NCBI GenBank assembly: GCA_002298335.1
Contig: DBNK01000036.1
Location: 1-64,000 of the forward strand
DNA: 64,000 nt
Origin: Thalassolituus sp. UBA674
Lineage (GTDB): Bacteria > Pseudomonadota > Gammaproteobacteria > Pseudomonadales > Oceanobacteraceae
Direction: 5' to 3'
Shown here: positions 32,393 through 41,918 of the stretch, piece by piece
Position numbering within the stretch: the first letter of the stretch is position 1
Layout of the letters: the number at the start of each line of letters is the position of its first letter
Position numbers and translations under genes: made by a program
The notes under the pieces: generated by a model
The model's input: the letters and a program-made list of their open reading frames with translations, nothing else
Databases searched by the model: none
Told to the model about the DNA's origin: nothing

Positions 32393-33673
32393 ATGGCAAA
32401 TTATGATGCAGTGGCAGGTGTTGATCAGAGTACGCTTAACCGTATGTCTGATCAGTTGTACGAGATTATTTATCCTTTGGTATTCAAGGGCGATGTTATT
32501 GTCGACCGCGAAGTACTGTACTCGGCTCTGTACGATATCCGCAAACCTCCGGTGTTTGAGTTGTCGTCATCCGATGTGGCTGCTGAACGCATTATCCGGC
32601 ATCTCGAGAAAACGGTAACTGATTCAGCCATGCTGACTCAGATGAAAACCTACCTGATGAATGAGGCGGTTATTTTTGGTCTGGATTTCAGCGATATTAA
32701 TTTTTCAGTAGATGTTGCTGGAAACGGAGTCACACTGGACCTCGCCGGAAGCCTTGCCTGCTCATGTCTCGCAAACGTTGATGCCAACGGCAATATCGTT
32801 CCCTTTATCCAGGCTGCTGAGATTGTATTGGGTGACAGAGATCCCCCGGAAACCTTGCTGAATGAATATGTTCTGCCATTTCTGGTTGACCGTCTGAACC
32901 GCTTTCTGGAAGAGGGCTTCGCTCTGAGAATTCCTGATTTTGATGGTGTATCTCTGTCTTCGCCACTGCCAAGAATAGAAGGCAGTTCGCTCATGACCTA
33001 TGCGTCTCTTTCCTCAAGAGGTACGACATCACTGCCCGGGATTTTTCTCGGGAACGACCGGATGGGTTCTTTCGCATTTGCCGATGGATCGCTGGCAACG
33101 CTTATGGCGAATTTTGCTATCAGAAATGTGCACGACAGTGGCAAAGTCCATGCTGACTCAGGCCCCTTCAGTTTTAAGGCGGAATACGAAATAGACCTTT
33201 CTGATGCCGTAGTGAAGATTGAAAAGGATAATCAGGCCGAGCTTGAGGTAACCGTCTACGGCGCTGGAAAGATTAAAGCGAAGGTGTGGCCTTTCTCATG
33301 CACCCTGAAAATGAGCATAACGGCAGTGCCGAAAGCTCATGCCTGTTTACTGATTGAGGGGGGTGAGTTGATTTATGAGGTAAAGACGGTCGAAGGCTTT
33401 GATGTGAAAATTGATATTCATCATGTACCGTCATTTCTCAATGAATTTATCTCTTTTATGACTTCAACTCTGCTTACGCCAATCAGTCAGCTGATTGATG
33501 GACTGATCAAGGGGCTGCTGATCCCTGTCTACTATCTGGGGCCACAGAGGCTCAATGTTGCAGGACTTAGTGTGGTTCTTAACCTCTTTGATCAGAAGAT
33601 ACAGACGGTGGATGCTGATGACAGAAGGCTTGCATTTGCAGACGGTGAAATAAGCATATCAAGAGAGCCATAG
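32393..33673 (+). CDS. Unrecognised 426-residue protein, possibly a TULIP-like lipid-binding fold
   Basis: No signal peptide, membrane segment or recognisable catalytic motif. AGAGAGGGA precedes ATG 32393. The N-terminal 100 residues look helical; from about residue 95 onward alternating hydrophobic strands and a late amphipathic helix (FLNEFISFMTSTLLTPISQLI) recall elongated tubular lipid-binding (TULIP/BPI-like) proteins, but I cannot confirm this. It stands alone, with somewhat lower GC than the hydrogenase genes, between an AraC gene and a short-chain dehydrogenase. Confidence 0.7.
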   Translation: MANYDAVAGVDQSTLNRMSDQLYEIIYPLVFKGDVIVDREVLYSALYDIRKPPVFELSSSDVAAERIIRHLEKTVTDSAMLTQMKTYLMNEAVIFGLDFSDINFSVDVAGNGVTLDLAGSLACSCLANVDANGNIVPFIQAAEIVLGDRDPPETLLNEYVLPFLVDRLNRFLEEGFALRIPDFDGVSLSSPLPRIEGSSLMTYASLSSRGTTSLPGIFLGNDRMGSFAFADGSLATLMANFAIRNVHDSGKVHADSGPFSFKAEYEIDLSDAVVKIEKDNQAELEVTVYGAGKIKAKVWPFSCTLKMSITAVPKAHACLLIEGGELIYEVKTVEGFDVKIDIHHVPSFLNEFISFMTSTLLTPISQLIDGLIKGLLIPVYYLGPQRLNVAGLSVVLNLFDQKIQTVDADDRRLAFADGEISISREP

Positions 33674-33727
33674 ACCGGATGCTACTGCCCAGGAACGTAC
33701 TGGTATCACTCTGTAAGGAGTGCGGTT

Positions 33728-33750
33728 GGCGACCCCGGAGGGTCGCCTTT
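33728..33750 (+). terminator. Hairpin after the 426-residue protein gene
   Basis: GGCGACCC / GGGTCGCC with loop CGGA forms an 8-bp perfect stem followed by TTTC. It lies about 55 bases after the stop codon and is a plausible though weak terminator. Confidence 0.6.
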
Positions 33751-33829
33751 CTGTGGCGGGGTTCAAGGAGAAAGTTAAGCAGGAAAATTCAGTGCGAAGT
33801 TCTCCGTGCAGCTCTCCTGGTCCGCACAT

Positions 33830-34597
33830 TCAGCGCGACAGGAATCCACCATCGACCGGCAGGTAAGCACCGTTCACGAACGACCAGCCCGGTGCAGAAA
33901 CTGCAGCAACCACAGCTCCTACCTCATCAACCTCGCCCATACGGCCAATCGGGTGCATATCATCCAGAGCTGCACGTGAATCAGGGTCAAGATTGTCTTC
34001 CATTCCGGTTTTGATGAAAGCCGGGCCTACGGCAATGGCGCGGATTTTCTGGGCTGCATAATCAACAGCGACCTGTTTGGTCAGGCCAACAACGGCATGC
34101 TTGGTGGCAACATACGGGCCAAGGCCAGTGAAGCCAACCTGCCCCAGAATCGAGACGATATTGACGATGGTGCCGCCTTCGCCATTGTTTCTGAGCATGG
34201 CATTAATCTGAGCCCGGATGCCATAAAAAACACCGTCCAGATTCACCGAATTGATCTTGCGCCACAGGGCGTCGTCCACTTCCGCCAGCGGGGTTGCCGG
34301 AGGGGCGATACCTGCGTTGTTGCAGGCAATGTCGAGTCGACCGTATTTGTCGACAGCAAACTGCACCAGAGCGGTGGCGTCATCCGCTTTTGACACATCG
34401 GATTTTTTAAACGATGCGGTCCCGCCAAATTCGGTTATGAGGTTCACGGTTTCCTGGCCGCTCTCTTCATTGATGTCGGATACAACGACCGTTGCGCCGT
34501 TTTTTGCGTAGTGCAGGGCAATGGCACGGCCAATACCTGCGCCGGCGCCAGTAACCAGAGAAATTTTTCCATCCAGTGTCTGAGTGTTCTGAGTCAT
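33830..34597 (-). CDS. Short-chain dehydrogenase/reductase (classical SDR)
   Basis: A 255-residue NAD(P)-dependent oxidoreductase. The start at ATG 34597 has AAGGAG upstream; a 27-residue longer reading is less likely. Cofactor motif TGAGAGIG, DVSK, NNAG, catalytic Ser in NIVSILG and the YVATK Tyr/Lys pair are all present. An acidic residue after the second strand (SDINEE) favours NAD over NADP. The substrate is unknown. It stands alone, divergent from the beta-lactamase-fold gene over a 469-base gap. Confidence 0.92.
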   Translation of the reverse strand: MTQNTQTLDGKISLVTGAGAGIGRAIALHYAKNGATVVVSDINEESGQETVNLITEFGGTASFKKSDVSKADDATALVQFAVDKYGRLDIACNNAGIAPPATPLAEVDDALWRKINSVNLDGVFYGIRAQINAMLRNNGEGGTIVNIVSILGQVGFTGLGPYVATKHAVVGLTKQVAVDYAAQKIRAIAVGPAFIKTGMEDNLDPDSRAALDDMHPIGRMGEVDEVGAVVAAVSAPGWSFVNGAYLPVDGGFLSR

Positions 34598-35066
34598 GTT
34601 CTGCTCCTTTTGTTTGAATGAGTGCGATCGAACAGCACTGTATCCAGACACTAGGACCAGAGGTGTAAATACATCCAATTCTTTGCATGAATAGGTAAAT
34701 ACTTTTCAGGTATGCCACCCGGTTTTCTGGAGGGCCTGCATGTGCATCATGGGTTGATGTTATTCCTAAGTTATTGATAGGTTTAGATTTATAGGATGGG
34801 CTGTCTGTACACTTCCTTGTGGTTGGAATGTATTTCCTTATGTATACCTTTCATGAATGTTTCGGCAACAATGTGTTCTGCTTTTTTTTAATTATGAAGT
34901 CATATTTCATGTGCTACTTTTTAAAACGTCGGCAGGCAGCCTGTGCTGAATACCGCAACTGCTGAAGGGTTCAGATCTCTCCCGTCTTCTGCAAAATCCG
35001 GACAGGAAAGAACCCGGGCAATACCCCAACTGCTCATCAAACACGTTTCACAGTAAGGAAACATTT
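34598..35066. other. Gene-free divergent intergenic region
   Basis: AT-rich 469 bases between the SDR and the beta-lactamase-fold gene. It must contain promoters for both, but I see no confident -35/-10 pair, palindromic operator, riboswitch or repeat. A ribosome site (AAGGAAAC) precedes the right-hand gene. Confidence 0.5.
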
Positions 35067-36107
35067 ATGAAGAAAATGACTGCGCCTCTGACGCTTGCCG
35101 CCAGCCTGCTCTCACTGACACTGATGGGAACTACGGCACATGCTGCAGTGACTGAGGCTCCTTCCACCGTTAATGCCACCTATGTAGCGCCGTCGCTGAC
35201 ACGCGCACTTAAACCAGGTGAGAAAGTGGACAACCTGTATACCCGTAACGCCACCCAGGATTATGTTCTGCAGAAACTGACAGACCATACCTACTGGTTC
35301 CAGCGTCAGTACTACGGAACCATTTTTTATGTGGGTGACAAAGGCGTACTTTTGTTTGACCCGCTGCAGGGACGTGCCGAACAGATTAAAGCCGCCATTG
35401 CATCAGTCACCGATCTGCCCATTACAGCCATTGTGTATTCACACGATCATGCAGACCATATTGGCGATGCCAAAGCCTTTACCTCGGGTAACAGCAAGCT
35501 TCGTATTATTGCTTCAGAAGAAACCGCTGAAAAAATGGACTTTCTGAACAGCTCTCTGCCCGCCGTGACAGAAACCGTTAAATGGCCTGATGGCACATTT
35601 AAATTCGAAAAACTGAAAGTCGAACTGCATGGCTTTGACCGTCCGGCTCACACCGACGATGCGTCTGCCTGGCTGCTGTCTTCTGAAAGCATTGTGCATA
35701 TTCCGGATCTGATCAACCCGGACCAGCCTCCGTTCTGGGCGTTTGCCGGCTCTGAAAACTACGTTTATTTCGACGCCAACCTGGAAGCTCTGTCAAAACT
35801 GAAATGGGACTATCTCAGTGGCGGACACGGTAACGTAGGCTCCCGCGCGGATATCGAGTTTTACCGTACCTTCCTCTCTGACCTGAGAGCTGCCGTTGGT
35901 AAAGCCATGGGCGAAGTGCCATGGGGTGTGGGTGTGGATGGGTCACAGGTGAATGCACATACGCCATTCCTGCCAGCCTGGTATGAAGCCATTGCTGAAA
36001 ATGCCGTGGAAACCCTGCGTCCGAAATACGGCCAGTACTACGGCTTCGAAAGTGCAACACACGAGAACGCCATCATGGTGGCAGAAACCCTGTTCAGCTA
36101 CCAATAA
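35067..36107 (+). CDS. Exported metallo-beta-lactamase-fold hydrolase
   Basis: A 346-residue periplasmic protein: signal peptide of about 26 residues ending AHA, then an MBL fold with the metal motif SHDHADHIGDA, a later His in FDRPAHTDD and a third site near GGHGNVGS. It lacks features of true beta-lactamases and is closer to general MBL hydrolases acting on lactones or small esters. The substrate is unknown. A strong terminator follows. Confidence 0.87.
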   Translation: MKKMTAPLTLAASLLSLTLMGTTAHAAVTEAPSTVNATYVAPSLTRALKPGEKVDNLYTRNATQDYVLQKLTDHTYWFQRQYYGTIFYVGDKGVLLFDPLQGRAEQIKAAIASVTDLPITAIVYSHDHADHIGDAKAFTSGNSKLRIIASEETAEKMDFLNSSLPAVTETVKWPDGTFKFEKLKVELHGFDRPAHTDDASAWLLSSESIVHIPDLINPDQPPFWAFAGSENYVYFDANLEALSKLKWDYLSGGHGNVGSRADIEFYRTFLSDLRAAVGKAMGEVPWGVGVDGSQVNAHTPFLPAWYEAIAENAVETLRPKYGQYYGFESATHENAIMVAETLFSYQ

Positions 36108-36126
36108 GCTGAATACGTGCAGTGTA

Positions 36127-36155
36127 AAAGGCCCCGGTAAACCGGGGCCTTTTTT
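36127..36155 (+). terminator. Terminator after the beta-lactamase-fold gene
   Basis: AAGGCCCCGGT / ACCGGGGCCTT is an 11-bp perfect stem with a two-base loop region and a following T-run; one of the strongest terminators in the window. Confidence 0.92.
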
Positions 36156-36242
36156 ATGGGTGACTGTTACTGCTGGGTTGTTCAGGTACCCGGCAACGGG
36201 CATCTCCGTTATAGTCGGGCTTCACCGGTTCAGGATAATAAG

Positions 36243-36725
36243 ATGACAACACTGGTCGCTATGACGCCGCACGAGTTTGACGCTTACCTTCAGTACTCAG
36301 CGATGGGATACGCGGAAGATAATGTCCGCAGTGGCCGTTGGCCGGAACAGGGTGCCATGGAGCGTGCACTGGCGGATATGCGGAACAGCTTGCCGCAGGG
36401 TGTCCATACGCCTGACCAACACCTGTTCAACATCACGGACGACAGCGGCAGTGTGGTCGGTCACCTCTGGTACGCCACTTTTGATCAGTGCGGCCATCGC
36501 AGCGCTTTTATTTACGATATTGAAATATTGCCGGAACACCGCCAGCAGGGACACGCAACCGGGGCGATCAAGGCCATGCGTGAGCAGCTTGCTGAATCTG
36601 GTATTCACGATATTCAGTTGCATGTGTTTGCGTTTAATGAAGGTGCGATAGCCTTGTACCGCAAGCTGGGCTTTACCGTTTCCGGATTTAATATGTTCCT
36701 GAGAGACAGTCCGGCCGCTCAATAA
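36243..36725 (+). CDS. GNAT-family N-acetyltransferase
   Basis: A 160-residue acetyltransferase. The start ATG 36243 (AGGATAA upstream) is preferred; the region before it overlaps the terminator. Acetyl-CoA motif A reads YDIEILPEHRQQGHATGAI and motif B includes FNEGAIALYRKLGF, typical of the RimI-like group. The acceptor is unknown. Confidence 0.9.
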   Translation: MTTLVAMTPHEFDAYLQYSAMGYAEDNVRSGRWPEQGAMERALADMRNSLPQGVHTPDQHLFNITDDSGSVVGHLWYATFDQCGHRSAFIYDIEILPEHRQQGHATGAIKAMREQLAESGIHDIQLHVFAFNEGAIALYRKLGFTVSGFNMFLRDSPAAQ

Positions 36726-36870
36726 ACAGGGCCGTGTTCCTTGCTGCCATTTCATCTGGCTGTACAGAGCCTTCTGAGGATGAAGAGATACATCAGTTCA
36801 GGGCCTGATGAGTCTGAAATTGTGCGGTGTGTTGAAAAGGCAGGCCATCGCGTCTGTGAAAATCCGGACT

Positions 36871-39372
36871 TCAACCACCCCATTGTGTTGGTCTATCAAA
36901 AGCCACAGAAAGTATCTGCCCAAGTGAGATAACACTGTCGTTGACGGGGAGGATCAGCCCGGCTGCAGACAGGCTGTTTATTCTGAAATCTGACTGTTGT
37001 GAATGTTCGCGCAGTATCCGGTTCAGAAGAACGCCGCCTCCGTAATACGCCTCGTTGATTCCGCATTGCTCAGTTAAGGTGACAAGAGTTCTTGCGATGG
37101 CTGCGGCGATGGTAAGGTGGAAGCGATACGCAATTTCAGACGGGTCTTTGTGGTCGTGCAAATCGCTTAAGATGCTCAGCCACATCAGACTCCAGTCCAC
37201 CTCCGTCAGCCCGTTAACGTTATTGAGCTCAAATGAATACGGCTTAATAACTTCAGTTGTGCACTGTCTTGCCAGTGCTTCCAGCTGCATCGCCGCTTCA
37301 CCTTCATGAAACTGCTGCTCGGTGCATAACCCCAGTGCTGCGGCGACGGCATCAAACAAACGCCCGGTGGAGGAACTGAGTGGGCTGTTAACGCTGCGCT
37401 CCATCATCTGCTGCAGGACAGAGACCGGCTTGGTATTCAGAAATCGGATGATGTCGGTATCCGCATATTGTTCTTTCAGATCTTCCCATTGACCCGTATT
37501 CAGCAGATGCGCGAGCGTGTTGCGCCAGGGTTCTTTCATGGCAGCATTGCCACCGAGTAAGGGCACAGGTTTGAACCGGGCTACACGTTTATAGCCGCTG
37601 TAATCACACAGCAGAAATTCACCGCCCCACAGATATCCGTCATCTCCATACCCCAGGCCGTCCAGCGCGATACCAAGCACAGGTGGAGTGTCGCAGGGGA
37701 TACCATGCTCAGCCATCGCCGCCATGATGTGGGCATGGTGGTGCTGCACTTCATGACAGGGGATGCCCAGCTCTGCAGCTATTGCCCGCCCGGTATTGGA
37801 GGAATGGTAGTTGGGGTGTTTATCCACCACGATGGCTTTCGGAGTGAAGTCGTAGAGCTTGAAGAACAGCGCGATCTGGCGGCGGTAGTCCAGTTGAGTC
37901 GCATGATCTTCGAGGTCACCCATGTGTGGTGACATGATGGCCTGGCCGTTAATCACAATGCAGAAGGTGTTTTTCAGGTCAGCACCCATGGCGAGGATGC
38001 CATCATGGTGTTCAAAACCCGCAGGTAACGGGATTGGCTGCGGCGCATAACCGCGTGCGCGGCGCACGATCTGCGGTGGCAGTTCTTCATTGCCTTCTGT
38101 CAGTTCAGATCCAAGCCAGACCGAATCATCAATGCGGTTGATGATGTCGCGGTCGTGCAGCAGAAAGCCGTCGGCCAGGGTGCTCAGGCGTTGCAGAGCA
38201 TCGTCGTTGCTCAGACATTGAGGCTCGTCACTCATATTGCCCGAGGTCATCACCAGCGGTGCATTTACCGCCTGCATCAACAGGTGATGAATGGGTGAAT
38301 AGGGCAGCATAAAACCGAGTTTGTCCTGCATGGGTGCAATGTCATCAGGAAGAGCATCTGGCTGGGTGTCTGCAGAGGGTTTCTTCTTGAGTACAACCAC
38401 AGGCGCTGCCGCCGAGGTCAGCAGCGCTTCATCGGCATCTGCGCACTGAACGTATTCGCGTACCATCTCCATATCGGTCGCCATGATGGCCAGCGCTTTG
38501 CGATAACGGCGTTTCCGTTGGCGCAGGATTGCTACAGCTTCTGCATTGCGGGCGTCGCAGGCGAGGTGGAAACCACCGATGCCTTTGATGGCGATGATCT
38601 GGCCATTCAGAAGCTTCTCGGCAGCAACCCTGATTGCATCAAGATTGGTTGAATGACCAGAAGGATTCAGTGCGTTCTCACCCGATTCTGCAAACCACAG
38701 GGTCGGGCCACACACAGGGCAGGCGTTGGGCTGTGCATGAAAGCGGCGGTCGGCCGGATCGTGGTATTCCGATTCGCACGCCGGGCACATTTTATATCCG
38801 GCCATGCTGGTGTTGGTGCGGTCGTAGGGCATGACGCGAATGATGGAAAAGCGCGGGCCGCAGTGGGTGCAGTTAGTGAAGGGATAGCCGTAACGACGGT
38901 CAGCCGGATCGTTGATTTCAGTTAGACACTGCTTGCAGGTGGCAGCATCGGTGGCGACTGAGGTCAGGGTTTTGCCTTGCTGGCTGGACGCGATGGTGAA
39001 GTCTGTGGGTGCTGATTCTTCTGATAAGTAGCCGGATTCAAAAGGAGAGCGAACAACGCCACTGATTTTAGCCAGGGGTGGGATTTCAGATTCTAACCGT
39101 TCAGCCAGAGCATCCCGCTGCGCCTGTGTACCCCACAGGTGAATAAACACGCCTTCGTTGTCGTTGCCGACTTCGCCGGTCAGGCCCAGCTCATGTGCCA
39201 GACGCCAGACAAAGGGGCGGAAGCCCACGCCCTGAACGGTGCCATATACCCGGATCAGCTCGCCCAGCGTTTCATTGTCCAGCGTTTTGTCGCCCAGCGT
39301 TTCTTTGTCCATTGTCTGGTTGTCGGCTTCGGGCATCTTTTCGTGCATCTTTCCATGAATCTTTTCATGCAT
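36871..39372 (-). CDS. hypF: HypF carbamoyltransferase for [NiFe]-hydrogenase maturation
   Basis: Makes the thiocarbamate on HypE that becomes the cyanide ligands of the NiFe site. In order: an acylphosphatase domain (YGTVQGVGFRPFVWRLA), two Cys-pair zinc motifs (CKQC, CTHC, CPAC, CPVC), a YrdC-like domain and a C-terminal Kae1-like domain with HHHAHIMAAMAEH. The length is 833 residues. A non-standard N-terminal extension of about 40 residues holds repeated MHEK and ETLG units; ATG 39372 next to the hupV stop is used, but internal ATGs could be the true start. It is the last gene of the hydrogenase run. No clear terminator follows. Confidence 0.94.
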   Translation of the reverse strand: MHEKIHGKMHEKMPEADNQTMDKETLGDKTLDNETLGELIRVYGTVQGVGFRPFVWRLAHELGLTGEVGNDNEGVFIHLWGTQAQRDALAERLESEIPPLAKISGVVRSPFESGYLSEESAPTDFTIASSQQGKTLTSVATDAATCKQCLTEINDPADRRYGYPFTNCTHCGPRFSIIRVMPYDRTNTSMAGYKMCPACESEYHDPADRRFHAQPNACPVCGPTLWFAESGENALNPSGHSTNLDAIRVAAEKLLNGQIIAIKGIGGFHLACDARNAEAVAILRQRKRRYRKALAIMATDMEMVREYVQCADADEALLTSAAAPVVVLKKKPSADTQPDALPDDIAPMQDKLGFMLPYSPIHHLLMQAVNAPLVMTSGNMSDEPQCLSNDDALQRLSTLADGFLLHDRDIINRIDDSVWLGSELTEGNEELPPQIVRRARGYAPQPIPLPAGFEHHDGILAMGADLKNTFCIVINGQAIMSPHMGDLEDHATQLDYRRQIALFFKLYDFTPKAIVVDKHPNYHSSNTGRAIAAELGIPCHEVQHHHAHIMAAMAEHGIPCDTPPVLGIALDGLGYGDDGYLWGGEFLLCDYSGYKRVARFKPVPLLGGNAAMKEPWRNTLAHLLNTGQWEDLKEQYADTDIIRFLNTKPVSVLQQMMERSVNSPLSSSTGRLFDAVAAALGLCTEQQFHEGEAAMQLEALARQCTTEVIKPYSFELNNVNGLTEVDWSLMWLSILSDLHDHKDPSEIAYRFHLTIAAAIARTLVTLTEQCGINEAYYGGGVLLNRILREHSQQSDFRINSLSAAGLILPVNDSVISLGQILSVAFDRPTQWGG
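39261..39320. repeat. Degenerate 30-bp direct repeat in the 5' end of hypF
   Basis: Two adjacent 30-base units (39261-39290 and 39291-39320) share CGCCCAGCGTTTC followed by TTGTCCA-type sequence. On the minus strand they encode the KETLG/NETLG repeats of the HypF N-terminal extension. Confidence 0.6.
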
Positions 39373-39373
39373 T

Positions 39374-40891
39374 TCAGTGCACCGTGCAGACCATGCAGGG
39401 GTCGAACGAGCGCAGAATATGCTGCACAGCCACAGGGTCGCGACTGTTGGCCGCTACTTCGTCGGCGCGCAGTGGCGCACCTTCCAGTGCCAGCTCCAGC
39501 GCGCCCGGCTGATGCTCCTGATCACGTGGCGAGAAATTCCAGGTGGTCGGGGCAATGATCTGGTAGTTGCTGATGCGTCCGCGTTTGACCGTCAGCCAGT
39601 GGCCAAGGCTGCCGCGTGCGGCTTCCATCAGGCCCATACCCTGACCCTCGTCGGGCAGTTTGATCTGATTGCAGAAGGGTGCTTTCGGCTCCAGCGCCCG
39701 TGCCCATTTTTCCATTTCAATAACGACCAGCGCCAGCTCGAGCAGCCGCGCAATCACCCGGTTGCGAACGTTGCCGCCACTCTGGGCAACAAGGTCGGCA
39801 ATCAAAGGATGGCCATTCACCAGCTGCCGTGCCAGTGCGCCGACTTCCACCGCTTTTCCATCGTGGCGCGGCGATTTGCACCAGCTGTAACCGGCGTGCT
39901 TACCGTTCGGATCTGCCACACCCGAACCGGGATGGGTGATACCGTTAAACGGGTGGGACGGCTGCGGCTGATCGGTCATCCAGGAGTGGCTGATGTCTTC
40001 AGTAATGACTTTCTGGTTCAGAGCGCTGCGATGGTTGCGACCGGCATCCACGAGGCCAGAAGCAAACAGGGGGTGGGCTTCCGTCGGATAAACACCGTAA
40101 CTCATAAAACGATCGTGTGAGCGACCCAGTTCACTCAATGCCAGTTGATCAGCGATGAGCAGGAAGTGGCGGAAGTCGCTCTGTGTCTGTTTCTGGGCCT
40201 GCTGCTCATTCCAGCTGAACAGGGCCTGGGCGGAATCCAGTGTGGCGATGGTCTCCAACGAATCACCGAACAGCGTGGTTTCAAGAAAGCGGCGGAAGCC
40301 AAAAATAATACCCAGCAGCCTGGCTTTATCACTGCTGTCGATGCCCTTGGACGTGCCACCGGGTTGCAGCGCCAGTGAATGCGGCCATTTGCCAGCCAGC
40401 AGGCCCATCAGATGCAGGAACTCAGCGCGGGCGGGCAGGGCGTCGCGGGTGGCTGTGCCGGTCTGAGATTTAAAACGCTCAGCCGCGGCGGGGTACCAGG
40501 GTTCACTGGCGTAGGTCGCCCGGGCAAAGTCCGGCATAAAGAAGAGATAGAAATGCGTCAGATGGTCAGTCAGGTTCTCATTGGCGAGAATCAGATTCGT
40601 CGCCAGCTGGCCATTCTGTGTCGGCGTGACACCCGCAAGATCGGCAATCGCGCTGGCGGCTGCGACCGACTGCGCGACCGAACAGATGCCGCAGATACGC
40701 GGCACGTACACCAGTGCATCCATCGGGTCTTTGCCCTGCAGTATCTGCTCAAATCCACGGTACAGCGGCGACACCACCCATGCCTTACTGACGCGGTCGC
40801 CAGTGACATCAATCTGGATTTCCAGGTCGCCTTCAACGCGGTTAAATGGCCCGGCGATACGGCGTGAAGTGCCTGAGACAGTCTCGCTCAC
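39374..40891 (-). CDS. hupV: Regulatory (H2-sensing) hydrogenase large subunit, HupV/HoxC
   Basis: Large subunit of the cytoplasmic H2 sensor. Both NiFe-binding Cys pairs are present (RICGICS near residues 66-72 and DPCMVC at the end). The protein stops at ...CTVH without the C-terminal extension that HupD would have to cleave in catalytic hydrogenases; this natural absence is a hallmark of regulatory HupV/HoxC. The 505-residue length is also typical. It overlaps hupU by four bases and lies next to hupT and hupR, which receive its signal. Confidence 0.93.
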   Translation of the reverse strand: MSETVSGTSRRIAGPFNRVEGDLEIQIDVTGDRVSKAWVVSPLYRGFEQILQGKDPMDALVYVPRICGICSVAQSVAAASAIADLAGVTPTQNGQLATNLILANENLTDHLTHFYLFFMPDFARATYASEPWYPAAAERFKSQTGTATRDALPARAEFLHLMGLLAGKWPHSLALQPGGTSKGIDSSDKARLLGIIFGFRRFLETTLFGDSLETIATLDSAQALFSWNEQQAQKQTQSDFRHFLLIADQLALSELGRSHDRFMSYGVYPTEAHPLFASGLVDAGRNHRSALNQKVITEDISHSWMTDQPQPSHPFNGITHPGSGVADPNGKHAGYSWCKSPRHDGKAVEVGALARQLVNGHPLIADLVAQSGGNVRNRVIARLLELALVVIEMEKWARALEPKAPFCNQIKLPDEGQGMGLMEAARGSLGHWLTVKRGRISNYQIIAPTTWNFSPRDQEHQPGALELALEGAPLRADEVAANSRDPVAVQHILRSFDPCMVCTVH

Positions 40892-41910
40892 AACTTTTTC
40901 CCGCTCTTAGATTTAGTGACGTTTTTTATCGGAATCAGGCGAATATGATCGGCCACCGCATTCTGCTTGAGGCGCTCGGGCGTGGCCGCCTTGGCAAGAC
41001 TGGAGAGGGCGACGAACCAGGCCTTGGGCATGTCCGTCGGCAGCCCCACCGGGATACCCGCGACCTTAGGTGTCCGGTCAAAGGCGTGGCCGGGCTCGTG
41101 AAAATCCGGTGCCGTACAGTTGATGCAGGCATAACCACCACGCAGGCAGGAGCCACTGCCATTCCAGAGCCGGGTGTTGCAGTCGGCACGCGCCTGGGTG
41201 CCGAGACAGCCCATGTGCTCCATCATGCAGCCCAGATCACTCGGTTTTTCAGCACTGGCCTTGTATTCGTAATACTCATTGCGCGGGCAGCCGTGATGCA
41301 CCAGATGATCGGTGTAACTGCGCGGACGTTCGTATTCGTCCAGTGAGCTTTCCGCCATATCGCCCAATGCCAGCTGACTCAAGGTGTCGGTGATCCAGTT
41401 CGGGTGTGTCGGGCAGCCAGCAATGTTGACCACCGGCAGCCCGGTTTTATCGGTGAACTCAGCCCCCAGCAGACCTCCGGGCGTGGTCTCGTCGTATTGC
41501 AGGCCGGTGGCTTCGCTCGGGTTATTGCCAGCCGCCGTGATGCCGCCATAGGCCGCGCAGTTACCGACGGCGACAACGTGTTTTGCTACCAGTGACAGGT
41601 CATAAATCCAGTCACGCATGGGGCGTCCGGTGCCGGCCAAGCGGTGGAAGTTGCCAGTGCCATTGGGGCCGTTAATCACGGAGCCTTCGAGGCAGAGAAT
41701 ATCCAGCGTACGGTTACCGTGAATGATGTCTTCGAGCAGGGAAATCAGGTCGTTGCCGCAGGCTTCACTCAGTGACGGGTGCCATAGCAGATCAATGCCC
41801 GAGGCCGCCAGAGTGGTCATGAGGTCGGGCGATTCAGCCCCTAGCAACGACATTGAACAACCGCCACAGCCGCCAGACTGTAACCACAACAGGGAAAGGT
41901 TTCCGTTCAT
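40888..41910 (-). CDS. hupU: Regulatory hydrogenase small subunit, HupU/HoxB
   Basis: Iron-sulfur small subunit of the H2 sensor. It has no Tat signal peptide and begins directly with the proximal-cluster motif (GGCGGCSMSL, Cys15/Cys18), which separates it from HupS. Further cluster cysteines occur in AVGNCAAYGG, NIAGCPTHPN and GSCLRGGYACINC. The 340 residues match HupU/HoxB. With HupV it senses H2 and controls the kinase HupT. Confidence 0.93.
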   Translation of the reverse strand: MNGNLSLLWLQSGGCGGCSMSLLGAESPDLMTTLAASGIDLLWHPSLSEACGNDLISLLEDIIHGNRTLDILCLEGSVINGPNGTGNFHRLAGTGRPMRDWIYDLSLVAKHVVAVGNCAAYGGITAAGNNPSEATGLQYDETTPGGLLGAEFTDKTGLPVVNIAGCPTHPNWITDTLSQLALGDMAESSLDEYERPRSYTDHLVHHGCPRNEYYEYKASAEKPSDLGCMMEHMGCLGTQARADCNTRLWNGSGSCLRGGYACINCTAPDFHEPGHAFDRTPKVAGIPVGLPTDMPKAWFVALSSLAKAATPERLKQNAVADHIRLIPIKNVTKSKSGKKL

Positions 41911-41918
41911 CTCTGCTC

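Noticed and set aside
36741..36932. 63-codon plus-strand frame after the GNAT gene
   Set aside because: It overlaps the 3' end of hypF, has no good ribosome site and no recognisable sequence.
39374..39420. Truncated hupV, apparently lacking the C-terminal cleavage peptide
   Set aside because: Regulatory hydrogenase large subunits naturally end at this position, and the neighbouring hupU lacks a Tat signal, so this is not a broken gene.
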